A stretch of DNA of 64,000 nt, taken from Paracentrotus lividus. Its lineage: Eukaryota; Echinodermata; Echinoidea; Camarodonta; Echinidae. Positions 45,401 through 56,376 of this stretch are shown here, piece by piece. Each line of letters begins with the position of its first letter. Within the stretch, counting starts at the first letter, position 1. The position numbers and the translations under genes were made by a program. Below the pieces are notes generated by a model that saw only the letters and a list, made by a program, of their open reading frames with translations, had not been told where the DNA came from and searched no databases. Location: the NCBI GenBank assembly GCA_940671915.1, contig CALNVZ010003434.1:9880303-9944302 (forward strand). The letters are read 5' to 3'.

Positions 45401-47090
45401 CGTCTGTACGTCCGTACGTCCCGTTTGCTCGTTATCGCGATATCTCAAGAACCGCTAGTGATATGAACTTCATACTGAGGGATAGTATGTATCATCATAG
45501 GAAAACAATCTGATTAGATTTTGGAGTATGTAGGTCAAAAGTCAAGGGTCACAGAGGTCAAATTGTGAAATTCCATGTAAATGAGTTCGTTATCGCGATA
45601 TCTCAAGAACCAGTTGAGATATGAGCTTCAAACTTAGGGGTAGTATGTATCATCATAGGAAGACGATCTGAGTAGATTTTGGAGTATGTAGGTCAAAGGT
45701 CAAGGGTCACAGAGGTCAAATTGTGAAATTCCATGTAAATTAGTTTGTTATCGCGATATCTCGAGAACCAGTTGAGATATGAACTTCAAACTTAGTGGTA
45801 GTATGCATCATCATTGGAAGACAATCTATTTAGATTTTGGAGTATGTAGGTTAAAGGTCGAGGGTCACAGAGGTCAAATTGTGAAATTCCATGTATTGAG
45901 TTCATTTTCATGATATCTTGAGAACCAGTTGAGATATGAGCTTCAAACTTATAGGTAGTATGTATCACCATAGGAAGATGATCTGTTTAGATTTTAGAGT
46001 ATGTAGGTCAAAAGTCAAGGGTCACAGAGGTCAAAATGTGAAATTCCATGTACAGACTTGTGCCCTATCCCAATGTGCCATATATTTCTGATCTGGCAAT
46101 GGCGGAGGCATATATTTCGACCGTGCGCGGTCGAGGATTCATCTTGTTTTTTTGATCCAATCTAGTATTACAGTTCACAGCATGGTTGATCATGGTATAT
46201 TGTCAAAAATGAAGTCGATGTTACATTACATTTCATATCATTGTATTACCATAAATCAGTGCATTTTCATACCATGCCTAGTCCTCTGCATATTGGATAA
46301 TGAGAGAATCCATTTCTCACATTTATTTGAACCCCATTGTGAACCAAATCAAGATGGTCAACTTTCAGAAATGTAGAATTTGAGTTTTGGCCTATTGTGA
46401 CAAAAAGAGAAGAGCTATCCCTTTTTTAAATTGAGTCATCTACCGGAATATCTAAAATATTTGGTCGTTTGTCCCATGTAAAGGGATTAACATCATTCCT
46501 TTGTCTATAAGGCTGTAGGAAGAATGTTCCAATACCTTTGACAATAAGCAATTTAAGTACTAGTAACCTAAGTTGAAGAGAGTGGCTCATAAAATCAAAA
46601 GGCATATTTTCTGAAACCCCTTATTTTATCACAATTTTTTATATTAACACTTTAATATACTACATCTAGACTTACTGCACGTGCTAATTAATACATGTAT
46701 CTGAAAGAGAATATACCTAACTTTTAGATGATTAAAAATGATAATTTTTGCTTTACCAAAACAGTTCTCTGCACCAATTCTGTTGCAAATAGTTATAAAG
46801 TACAAACTTTTGCTCGAGCAGAATGTTTGACAGTGCTATAGTTGAGCAGTAAGTGCTTTATATTACTGGAAAGCTTGTGGAAACTCTTCTTTCTAAAAAT
46901 GAACAAAATACTGAAATTTGAGTTCTCGGCTGTTGGCAAAAGCCAGTTACACATCAAGTTCAGAATAAGTTGCCTGATTTGAATGTTGTATTTTTTCTTA
47001 TCTCAGTGTGCTGGTCTTAACTGTGATTGCCAGTCTCCAGAGTGTGAGAGCATTGATTGTATATGCTTCAAGATCCAGCTCCAGACGTGA
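39417..47090 (+). CDS. small cysteine-rich single-pass membrane protein, complete, 146 residues
   Basis: Coding exons 39573-39581, 40342-40461, 41035-41190, 43922-43993 and 47007-47090 join without any phase change. The protein starts MADAAEETPANELALPIP, has one membrane segment at about residues 18-39 (PIIVVIAVGSYILVIVILLV) and then about 100 residues with 24 cysteines in CxxC, CC and CxC groups, ending CICFKIQLQT. The short acidic N-terminus and the RQ/AR residues after the membrane suggest the Cys-rich part faces the cytosol (positive-inside inference); there is no cleavable signal. The start is fixed by an in-frame TGA at 39564-39566. A non-coding acceptor at 39415-39416 suggests an upstream 5' UTR exon. 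The cysteine pattern suggests metal binding or palmitoylation, but I do not recognise the family and assign no function. Confidence 0.85.
39573..39581 (+). CDS. Cys-rich membrane protein, coding exon 1 (MAD)
   Basis: Only nine coding bases (ATG GCT GAT) before the donor GAT|GTGAGT. The start context is GAAAATGG. A TTTATTTCAG acceptor at 39416 makes 39417-39581 the likely exon, mostly 5' UTR. An in-frame TGA lies just upstream of the ATG. Confidence 0.75.
40342..40461 (+). CDS. Cys-rich membrane protein, exon 2: transmembrane segment
   Basis: The acceptor is ATGATTTCAG; the donor is TTGGTG|GTATGT. 40 codons: AAEETPANELALPIP, a ~20-residue hydrophobic run, then RQFLV. It encodes the whole membrane anchor as one phase-0 unit. 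Confidence 0.88.
40676..40885 (+). mobile_element. tRNA-derived SINE fragment in intron 2 of the Cys-rich gene
   Basis: TGGTCTCACCACTTGACTGT and GTGGGTTCGATCCCCGGTAT match the SINE at 18.2 kb. A body and a short ATTATTAT end follow. Confidence 0.6.
41035..41190 (+). CDS. Cys-rich membrane protein, exon 3: 11 cysteines
   Basis: The acceptor is CTCCACACAG, and the donor is ACAAAG|GTAGTA. 52 codons: ARGICVECAPCGRED, LQCCDCWISMAESCNCCAYP, KTCLDAVCGPATK. Coding quality is high: no stop in this frame, and all borders are phase 0. A corrupted copy of this exon is visible near 36,040-36,175. Confidence 0.88.
41191..43921. other. intron 3 of the Cys-rich gene
   Basis: AT-rich sequence, a copy of the 7.85-kb dispersed repeat at 41.6 kb, then the minisatellite. 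No other coding sequence seen. Confidence 0.7.
42950..43770. repeat. ~210-bp minisatellite, four diverged copies, in intron 3 of the Cys-rich gene
   Basis: Each copy contains CATCTCTGTCACCTCCAATT, ACTTCATGATC, a CTTCTGTAAAA plus A-run, CCCTCTCCAGCTTCATTTAT and CTCTGCCTCTTCTCCCCCTC. Copies begin near 42,953, 43,156, 43,369 and 43,598. The last runs into CT-rich DNA 20-180 bp before exon 4. Confidence 0.8.
43922..43993 (+). CDS. Cys-rich membrane protein, exon 4: 7 cysteines
   Basis: The acceptor is GTCTGACCAG; the donor is TGTGAG|GTAAGC. 24 codons: KCSVEKCLTCHLCLQCCDQA then KGCE. It follows directly on the pyrimidine-rich minisatellite that ends the preceding intron. Confidence 0.87.
44479..45244. 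mobile_element. piggyBac-like MITE, copy 2
   Basis: Same family as copy 1, opposite orientation, inside the last intron of the Cys-rich gene. TTAA flanks at 44475-44478 and 45245-45248; ends CCCTAAAAAGGCCGGG and inverse. It shares the internal GATCTCGGCCGCCGATCGCG segment and the G-run/C-run palindromes, here around GGGCTGATTAGGCCC. Confidence 0.75.
45300..46145. repeat. repeat with hairpin head, (GTCCGTAC)n and four ~150-bp tandem units
   Basis: A GCCTCCGCCACC hairpin is followed by GTCCGTCCGTCCGTACGTCC repeats. Then four units occur near 45,425, 45,588, 45,745 and 45,900, each with ATCGCGATATCTCAAGAACC, ATGTATCATCATAGGAAGA and GTCAAGGGTCACAGAGGTCA. It ends GGCGGAGGCATATATTTCGA. It lies in intron 4 of the Cys-rich gene. 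Confidence 0.8.
47007..47090 (+). CDS. Cys-rich membrane protein, exon 5 and stop
   Basis: The acceptor is TTCTTATCTCAG. 27 codons: CAGLNCDCQSPECESIDCIC then FKIQLQT, and TGA at 47088-47090. The 3' UTR follows; its end was not determined. Confidence 0.87.
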   Translation, partial: CAGLNCDCQSPECESIDCICFKIQLQT

Positions 47091-47565
47091 GAATACCATC
47101 TAACACGGAATTTAGGAGCGAAAGCAGATATTCCAATTATTTAAGATATGTTATCTTATGATAAAATGTTAATCCCAAATGAACTAATTCACCTCAAGGA
47201 GACCTTGGCCCTGACATATAAGGACTTGTGATTGATGTCAACTTGACTTGATTTAAATGTAGGAATTGAACTTGCAATTCATTTGGATCAATTGTACATG
47301 TACCTCTGTATTAGATAGGGCCCAGAAATTTTAAATTTTGGGGGCAATTCCAGAAGAAAAAAAAAGAAAAAAAAAAGAATCTCTTTGTTGGTAGATCATC
47401 ATTGAAATGTAACAATGACAGCATAGGACACCCCTGTAATGAAAGAAAAGACAATTTCTTTAATTCTTTAATCGTGGGGGGGGGGGATGGGTGAGTTCCC
47501 ACACCCACCCCTTGTTTATTTGTGGTCGCTCCGCTCTCGCAGTACTTCTTTCCTCCTCCCTCATT

Positions 47566-47614
<49 letters not shown>

Positions 47615-49990
47615 CTAGATTCATGTCTGTACGTTATATGCAAGCTATGGACAACATGGACTTCTCTGTGAATTTGGCCAATTTAACTTTCATATAAAAT
47701 CATAATACCAGCACATAAAGAAAAAAAAATTATTTGTGAAAATTAAAAAAATGTGAATTTGAAAAAGAATCGCTAATTCTACCTGTGCACTCATTTTGAG
47801 GGAAACAAAAAGGTTACTTGTACACATGTCTTAAATCTGAGGCCAATATGTATTTGTGATTATCCATTTGAGTTGTATTCATAATAATGTTTTGTTTTTC
47901 ACCAATCATTCATCAGTGATTGATGATTTTACATGAAAATTAACAGGTTTTTAATGCTTTATAATGTTCTATTTTGTTTGTTTGTGTGTTTGTTTTCCCC
48001 TCTTATACTGTGTTTGTTTTATATATCCATGTTTGATACAGTTTACAATTTGATATCGCATAATTTCTATCTGTTATGTGACAGGTTTTCTGTGTTATTC
48101 AGCCTTCACCTTGAATATTGTGTCGACAAAATGGCATTTAAATAAGCCATGTATTATATATTTTCTTATGGTAAATGTACTAGAATTGATAATTCTGAGA
48201 CGGTTAGGGTTGGAATTTGATTGTAATACAGCTGAATATAAGGTTTATGCTTGGGGTCAAGTGCATGTAGCACCCCATTTTTTTTTCAGGTTACGCCGGC
48301 CGAGCAAAAATGGTACAGTCGTCAAATTTGAATATTGTGTCGACAAAATGGCATTTAGATAAGCCATGTATTTTATATTTTCTTATGGTAAATGTACTAG
48401 AATTGATAATTCCGACATATGCTTTGGTCTTTACTTCTTCAAAGACGGTTAGGGTTGGAATTTGGTTGTAATACAGCTGAATATTAGGTTCATGCCTGAT
48501 GTTAAGTGCATGTAGCTCCCAATTTTTTTTTTCAGGTTACGCCATCCGAGCAAAAAATGGTACAGTCGTCAAATTTCTTCGAATTATTCAGGGGGGGGGG
48601 GGGTTGAATCATATATATTTCCATTTTTCAACTTCGGCAAATTATTTGAAAAGGATTTGGGCATCCCATTTGGCTCTTCATATTTTAAAGTCATTCAGAA
48701 AGCTTTTCAAAGAAGCGACTTGGTCAATCACCCCCTTGAACACTTTTAACATTTGCAAAAATGTATGGTGTTAGTCTTGATTTTACATTTTCTTACTGTA
48801 TCAAAAATTTGTGTATTCGGATAGGTATTTGCTTGTAAATACATGTTAAAATGTTTGGGCAATTATTAATCTGTCATCGGGTATTTATTGAACTGATTAT
48901 TGTAAAGTACTATCACTGTATATATCTGTACTATCACCTACATTTTATGTAAATATAATATTTTGGAATCAATCAATTAAATATTGTTATTGTATTTTGT
49001 TGTTTTTTTCCCCAAGAATCTCTGGTATTTAGAAATACAGTTTGAGTAATAGTGTGGTCTATCACTGTTTAAAAGTGATTTTACAGTACCCCCCCCAAAA
49101 AAAAAAAAAAAAAAAAAAATTAATTAAAATAAATTTTTTTAAAAATGAAACCCAACTGTCATATCACCATATATAAAATATTAGTTAATTCTTAAGTTGG
49201 AATAAAAAATAAGGTCACATAAGCTACAATTTGATTTAAAGTTTAATTTACTTAAACCAATTATACACAGAGTGAATAGTAACAGTAATTGCATATAAGC
49301 CCTACATGTACTATATATTCCGCGTGAGAGGTTTAGGGTCAGTAGAAAGTAGCAGAGCTTTTGGCAAAGTACTTAATCCTTATAACAGAAATAAGAAGGA
49401 AAAATGTAACTTTCTAAAAACAATTCTCTATTCATCTGAAAGCTACTATAGATACGGTTGAATGGGGGGAGGGAAGAGAAACTATACAACAGGAAGAATA
49501 CGTTATAAGGGAGAGCTAAATATAAAAGTAGAAATACGGCTGTGAGGAGGACAGGGAGAAAGAGAGAGTGACAGAGAGGCAAAATAAAAGAAGAACTGAA
49601 ACGCTTGGGCACAACTTCAAGAAAAATAGGCTAAAGGCGAGAAGAGAGGGAGAGAAAAGGAAAGAAGGGTTGTTATACGATCAGGGTACGTTGTCCAAAA
49701 ATGGCATGTGCACCATAAAGAGAAATATAGGTACTGTAATCTAAAATGTACGATGGCAAGCTATTTGGCACTGTTAGAGCAGCCTACAAGAGAAAAATAA
49801 ATTGTTGAAATACATATTTACTTCTAAAAAATTGACCATATCTGGCATTTTAGGGGAAATTACTGTCTCATTTTATTTTTTCTAATTTTGAGCCTGCGCA
49901 TCTTAATCATTAGCAATCATTAGTCTTGTCCAATCAGAATTGAATACTGAAATGCGATTGATTAAAAACTAAAAACCCCAGAAGTACCAT
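47091..49990. other. 3' UTR and downstream DNA, no further gene seen
   Basis: Starts with the 3' UTR of the Cys-rich gene, then poly-G, poly-T (~36 T at 47.57-47.61 kb), the tandem duplication at 48.1 kb and AT-rich DNA. The polyadenylation site was not determined. Confidence 0.6.
48109..48570. repeat. tandem duplication of ~220-240 bp downstream of the Cys-rich gene
   Basis: Two copies share AATATTGTGTCGACAAAATG, TTCTTATGGTAAATGTACTA and GGTTACGCCxxCCGAGCAAA. The second copy has extra bases near 48,415-48,440. Confidence 0.8.
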
Positions 49991-49994
49991 TTCG

Positions 49995-51845
49995 TTGGTC
50001 ACGTGGTGACCGAAATTATGCAAAAATCTTGACTTTATTGGCTATAACTCTAACAATTAAAAAAATATACTGATTTAATGTTTATATCATGCTATATATT
50101 TTTGTGGCTATCATTTGTATAATTTTTGGATATTTACAATATGTGTTCAGGTCAGAGGTCAAAAGAATGGGTCACGTGTGTGACTTCACAGAACGGCCAT
50201 GATTTTGAAAGTTTCAATTCATTTTGAAATTCCTGTGAGTTTTAAAATGATGAAATGTTTTATTGCTGTGAGATATGCTTATGGACCTGTTAACCAAAAA
50301 ATACCATGATAGGAGTCATCTCTGAAATTCTTTTTTTTATCTATTATTTATATCGTGATGTCGGTCACGTGTGTGACATTTAGTGGGTCACGTGTGTGAC
50401 CTATGCGCAATTGTACAGAAAATGAATATAATGCAATAATTTACATTTTGAGCAATTACTATATCCGCTGTTGGTAAAATTTTTTATGAACTCAACCCTA
50501 GTCAGTCAATGGGGGTGTTTGGTAGCTGTCAAGACTGGGGGAGGGCGGGTAGAGGGGGGGGGGGGGGGCATGATGCCCCCTCATATCTTGGTGTTGATCG
50601 CGCGAGCGCGCCGAAAATTTGCACGATGTTGTGTGGATGTAACTACAAGAAAGCACTGTTAATTTCCATAAGTATAATGATTTATTATTTTAGATGAATT
50701 AATTATGCTAATATACGCATTGCATGAAGTCATAATTTTGTTCCAATTGACAAACTACAGCTTCTGGAATGCTAATTTTGTGTTTGCATAATCTTTATGG
50801 ATTCCTAAATTGTACTTGGAAAAAAATTGATATCGAACTAAATTCCTTGTGTATTTCATTGTTTATGAATCTTATGATTTCCTTGTTTTTTCGACCTTTT
50901 GTTTGTTTGTTTTTTGTTCTTTTTTTTGTTGTTGTTTTTTTGTTGTTGTTTTTTTCGCAAAAATTATTGCAGCAGAACATTGTGGAGCATAATAATGCTG
51001 AAATAAATTAATTTCAGCCAATGAAAGTGAAAATAATCAGAATTATGACCGCCCCCACCCAGCGGGTCACGTGTGTGACCAATTTGTTTGCTAATTAATA
51101 ATCAAATTAAAACTTGTCATGGATTCATATTTAGTGAGATGCAAGGCACATTTAAATCTAGCTTTGAAGAAATAATCATAATAATACCAGAGCCAGGTTA
51201 AGGACGGGCATAAACTTTTTTTTGTGTTTCTGGTTACTTGTGTGTGACATTTTGAGGGCAATTAATTTCCAGGGTGTTGATTATCTTGATATAATCATTT
51301 AACAACATTATTTTTTGGGGTTAGATTAAAAGGAATAGAGGTAAAATAATAATTATAATGAAAGTAACCAAGTAAGGAAGTCAGCATATCCATTCCAGTC
51401 AGATTAAAAAAATGATATTTTATTTACCGTTTTCCATTTAATTATCATATATGTTAATTTATGCAAATGAGCATGAACAATTGAAAATCATGAAAAAACA
51501 TCAGTTCATGAAACTTCAGACATTGCTCTCTTTGATTATGCAGCTTAAAATCAAAAAGCAAAAATTAATTTGTCCCCAAAAGGTTCACTTTTCAAAGAAT
51601 GGCCGAATAGCCTGGTCCCTATTTCTAAGCATGACCATAGTGTGGTCCACACACGTGACCCGTGGGTCACGTGTGTGACCAATTTCAAAGTTATTAATAA
51701 CTTAATTAAAGCTATCATGGCTTCATATTTGGTGAGATGCAAGGCACATTATATCTAGCTTTGGAGAAAAATTTTGTAATAATAATAGAACCATGGTTTT
51801 CGGGGCGTTAACTTTTCATATTTTGGGTCACGTGTGTGACATTTG
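49995..51845. repeat. cluster of GGTCACGTGTGTGACC palindromes
   Basis: GGTCAC-GTGT-GTGACC or a close variant occurs near 50,000, 50,171, 50,362, 50,385, 51,065, 51,230 (degenerate), 51,650 (inverted neighbour), 51,664 and 51,825. Each intact site contains CACGTG, the E-box core. No gene is seen nearby. Confidence 0.75.
50493..51045. mobile_element. piggyBac-like MITE, copy 3, truncated
   Basis: Left end AACCCTAGTCAGTCAATGGG and TGGTAGCTGTCAAGACTGGG match copy 1 (inverted), followed by a G-run/ATGATG/C-run palindrome and the GCGCGAGCGCGCCGAAAATT core. The right end stops within sequence matching CAGCCAATGAAAGTGAAAAT of the family and abuts the CACGTG repeat array, so the terminal repeat is missing. 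Confidence 0.65.
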
Positions 51846-52235
51846 ATGGCAATTTAATTCTTTAGTTAATATTTTAAAACAATCAATTCAACACCATTAT
51901 TTTTCATTTAAATTTAAAGAATGAAGTTATAAAAAAAGGGTTAATGACAATAATCAAGGTAAGGGAGACCAGCATATACAATCAAGTCAGGGTCAAACAA
52001 ATGATATTTTACGTACCATTTTTCTATTCAAATTTATTTGCATATTAATTTATGCAATGAGCATGAAAAATTGTAAAATTAGATAAAATGCATTTCATGA
52101 AACTTCAGACAATGCTCTATATGAATGTGCAGCTTAAAAACAAAAAGGACAAACTTCATTTTTTCCAAAAAAGGTTCACTTTTCAAAGAATCGCCCAGAA
52201 GCTTCTGTTTAAAAAAATTTTTTTTTTAAAGGCTG
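51058..52235. repeat. ~600-bp tandem repeat, two units
   Basis: Units start near 51,058 and 51,660 with GGGTCACGTGTGTGACCAAT and share TCATATTTxGTGAGATGCAA, GGCACATT, a GACATTTxGxGGCAA middle, ATTTTTCATTT-like AT-rich DNA and an AAAGGTTCACTTTTCAAAGA end. Confidence 0.7.
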
Positions 52236-52419
52236 AAACCAAATTTGGGGGAAATTATTCTTTTTGATTAAGGGTTCATGGTTGTCTTTTATCATGTTAA
52301 TTTCCTTTGTTTTTACCACAAAAGTAGGATAAGATATTTCAATTCAAGCCGGTGACCTTAACCCTACCAAGACCAAGACCAAGGAGGGGGACATATAACT
52401 TGTGCCCCCTACCCAGAGG

Positions 52420-53030
52420 CGGCGGAAGAAATTAGAAAGTGGGGGTCACATTTGAAAAGGGGCACATTATCCGAAAAGAGGCGCACTTGATATCAGAGGC
52501 ATACAGAGAAAAGAATTCGGATAAATAGAGGGTTTTCATTAGTCCACCGCCTAGACCATCCTGTATTTTCACATCAACCCTCAAAACACCATACATGTAC
52601 ACACAGTACTATTTTAGCACATCAGCATGATCAGGGACTCTCAGTTGGTTTTGGCATGGATGTAGATAGTCCATGGTTTGGGGACGTGGATTTGTGACGG
52701 AAAGAGAAATGGTGAGAGGGTCGAGTCAATAGAGAAAGGTGAAAGTTTCAAACGACCAGAACCTGGTCTAGGTTTGCATAAACTTTACCTTTAAATTTAT
52801 ATCCGCGAGCGCGCGCGAAGCGCGAGCCGAAAATTTGGGGTTTTAACAGATAATGAGTACATAACAAGGGGCACTTAAAAACAGAAATTGTCCATGGGAC
52901 TTTTCAAAACTCTGAAAGACTTCTTTTTAGTATAAAATGGAATTTTTAAAGCTAAGAATAGGGGCACTTTTTGGTCATGAAAAGGGGCACTTTTAAGGTG
53001 GATGAAAAAAAAAAGGGAATTATCAAGTCT
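52420..53030. repeat. dispersed repeat family A copy 2, next to the 351-N gap
   Basis: GGCGGAAGAAATTAGAAAGT, GCGCGAAGCGCGAGCCGAAA, then GGGGCACTT, TTTTCAAAACTCTGAAAGAC and ATGAAAAGGGGCACTTTT parallel 23.4-23.6 kb. Confidence 0.5.
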
Positions 53031-53116
53031 GTCTTCGGTCCTCGCACAACCCTCCCCCCTCTCACCAACACCACAACCTCTCTCTATTTCTCTCTCTCTC
53101 TCTCTCTCTCTTCTCT

Positions 53117-53467
53117 NNNNNNNNNNNNNNNNNNNNNNNNNNNNNNNNNNNNNNNNNNNNNNNNNNNNNNNNNNNNNNNNNNNNNNNNNNNNNNNNNNNN
53201 NNNNNNNNNNNNNNNNNNNNNNNNNNNNNNNNNNNNNNNNNNNNNNNNNNNNNNNNNNNNNNNNNNNNNNNNNNNNNNNNNNNNNNNNNNNNNNNNNNNN
53301 NNNNNNNNNNNNNNNNNNNNNNNNNNNNNNNNNNNNNNNNNNNNNNNNNNNNNNNNNNNNNNNNNNNNNNNNNNNNNNNNNNNNNNNNNNNNNNNNNNNN
53401 NNNNNNNNNNNNNNNNNNNNNNNNNNNNNNNNNNNNNNNNNNNNNNNNNNNNNNNNNNNNNNNNNNN
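53117..53467. other. assembly gap, 351 N, flanked by (CT)n and poly-A
   Basis: Run of N. Translated ORFs crossing it are meaningless. Confidence 1.
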
Positions 53468-54271
53468 AAAAAAAAAAAAAAACACCAAGCAAAGAAGAAA
53501 ATAATTCTTTAACGTCGTTGCTAAGGAGGATAAGTGCAAAAATAAGAAGTCGTGAATATCCAGCAAAAAGAAGTGTGAAATTATCGATTGCTTTCCTAAA
53601 TAAATTATATTTACTACAAAATTTAGTTGTATAGGAGACCGGGGATGGAAGTTACAAAATTCACATTTTGGGCTAGATATTTCTAATGAAAGAACTCACG
53701 CACTCCATCTTCGGTCTGTAGTTAACCTATTATGTTTGCTAAAACATGAGGCATATAAAACTTGAAAACATTTTAACACTCATTAACTACATCTTAATTA
53801 ATGAAGACATTTTTTTTGTAACAACCTACCCCGTATACGGGGTAAGTTGTTACAACATACGGGGTAAATTGTTACAATATGTAAACATACGGGGTAAGTT
53901 GACAATGTGTAAATCTCTTATAACATACTTTTGTTTCATCTTTCCCGTTTCTTGGCATCGTTAACATAGATCGGGTAGAGCTCTAGAATAGACAAAAGTA
54001 ATAATAGAAATATAAAAATATTAACACCTGAAAATTGAGACTAAATGTAATTTTACATATGGGCAAATCCACGCCAACCATGCCAAAGGACATTAATTGC
54101 CAAAAATTAGACATGTCTCTCCGATGTTTATTCTATGTCCAATCTCTTATCTAATGCCATGGGTGTTAATGGATCATAACACTCTTTCAAAATCAATAAA
54201 AATTATTTTTCAATTTCGTTCATTTCCTTGAGAACAAGAACCACCATTAAAATTCAATGTGTGCTTGGGAC

Positions 54272-56376
54272 TAGGGTACATGCAGGTAATATGGGCCCCC
54301 TAAGCTCATTTGCCTAATTTGCATAAAATTACGAAATGACACACAGTCTAATCTTTGTTTATATGAATCAATGACTACTGCTCTAACTTTTATTGTGAAG
54401 AAAAACAATTATCACCAACCCCCCTGTCTGCAATATTCAAATGTTGACGTCATTACCAAAGTGCCCATATTACCTGCATGTGCAGGTAATATGGGCACAT
54501 GTATTTAATGTACGTTTTAAAAACTACAATTACTCTACCATGTCTGGAATTTGCTTAAAATGTTGAAAATCATTAACTTTAAGATATAATTTGAAATAAT
54601 ACACTGTCCGTCATAAAGGTGGAATATTTTTTTGCCGCTATAGCGACATGATTTTGCTCTGACTTTATTTTCTTGAATATGTTTGTCCCTGATTTTACTT
54701 TTTGGGACCCTGGCTATATCTTGGACATTCTCCCAACCCTTCACGTGACTCTTTTTCCAAAGAAGTTTTGTCAACCCCCGTGATGCCCATTTTTGTCATT
54801 TTTTCTCATTTTGGGGCCCCTTTTTGTTTTCCCGGCCGATCAAGCCCCCCTCAGTCCTACCCACAGGAAACGCGACTGGAGTGTGATTTTTATATTCGTT
54901 CTTCTAAGTTAAATCTATATTTCTGGGAAGAGGCTTAGGTCTCTTTGTCTAGGGGAGGGGTTGAAATAAAAAACGAGATTGGTTGAAAATTCGGAATATT
55001 TTATTCCATCTTTATGTCTGAAAACAAATAGAAATTGAAAAACACCTTAACCCTTAAATATCATCATTTCCCCCTTGTAAATTTTGTTTAGCCTTGATGA
55101 CAAGGCTGTAATAGTCATTATTGATAATATTTTATTTTGATTTTTGTGTTTGGTAGATTTTACAATACAATTTGGGGAAGGATAGAAATTTCCATGTGTA
55201 AAATGAATAAATGAATGTGAACACCCAATCTACGAAAAATTATTTTGACTCTCCCGCTAGGACAAGGGTCGAGCCTGTACCATAAATCTTGAGATTAATT
55301 CAAGGAACAATAACAGATCTCACCCACACGGTTTCTTGGAGGGTAGGCACTGGAGCGGTGGCCTGGTGGGTCACCCGTGAACAAAAAAGGCCCCAAAATA
55401 AGAGAAAATTGACGAAACATGGGCCATTTCTGGGGTGACAAAATTTTTGCAGAGAAAATACCCGGGAGAGGGTTGAGGGAACGTCAAGATATACCCAGGA
55501 GTCGCCAGAAAAGTGAATAGCTGGTGACTAGGAGCACATTCAAGAAGATTAAATAACGAAGCAACATAATGTCGATAGTAGCGCAGGGAAAAAAATATTC
55601 CATGCTGAGTTATGAACTGAGAATCATGTAAGACCACTTCAAGTAAAAGACCTTTGAACTATGATAAGTATGTCATTGTTATGCGTAGTTTTGGGTATTA
55701 TATTTACTTTCTTTTTAATATTATTTTAAAGTATTATTTTCATTATACAAGTCAATATATATGCCTGACAATATAGTTATTTATATTAGAGTTATATACT
55801 GTGAGATGATACCACTTAAAAAAAATTAGACAGAGCAACTAGAGATTGATGCGCGTCATCCGGAATACGTGAAGTACAGAATCCATATCTCTCGCCCATT
55901 TTGGATCGCTCCCATATTACGACCATTGCACTAATGTGCTCGTGTCAAGGCAAGCGATTTAATGCAACATTGCACCTCCTTCAGCTAAAACAAAGTTGAG
56001 CCTGTACACGCTAGTATGATCAAAGGATGGAGAACTATAAGCTTACTAAAGTAACAAAACAAGTGAGTTACGCGCCTCAAACAGCTCTTTCACCATCACA
56101 TTCTGTGAAATATCAGAATTTTTTTTTTACAATCCCAGGGGGGGTAGAAAAGAAATGCGCGTTTAAGTTTTACCTACCTTTTTGGTTTTCAGCAATTTTC
56201 TCAGAGAAATTTCGGCATTAGATGCTCTCACTGCGACGATATATTTACGTATACAGTTCATATGAACAACATTATGGTGCTCACACCGGTCACCGGTCAC
56301 CGGTCGACGGTCACGACATGATTTGCTTCAGGTGTCCCATATTACCTGCTGGCCCATATTACCTGCATGTACCCTA
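54272..56376. mobile_element. ~2.1-kb nested element with ~25-bp inverted ends
   Basis: The left end TAGGGTACATGCAGGTAATA is matched inverted at the right end. GCAGGTAATATGGGC subterminal repeats occur at the left end, in both orientations at 54,461-54,498, and twice at 56,332-56,365. No coding capacity recognised. Confidence 0.6.
54461..54498. repeat. perfect 38-bp palindrome, 18-bp arms, 2-bp centre
   Basis: GTGCCCATATTACCTGCA pairs exactly with 54481-54498. Arms are made of the subterminal repeat of the surrounding element. Confidence 0.95.

Noticed and set aside
52875..53634. ORFs of 160-210 residues
   Set aside because: Mostly translation of N; the rest is (CT)n and poly-A.
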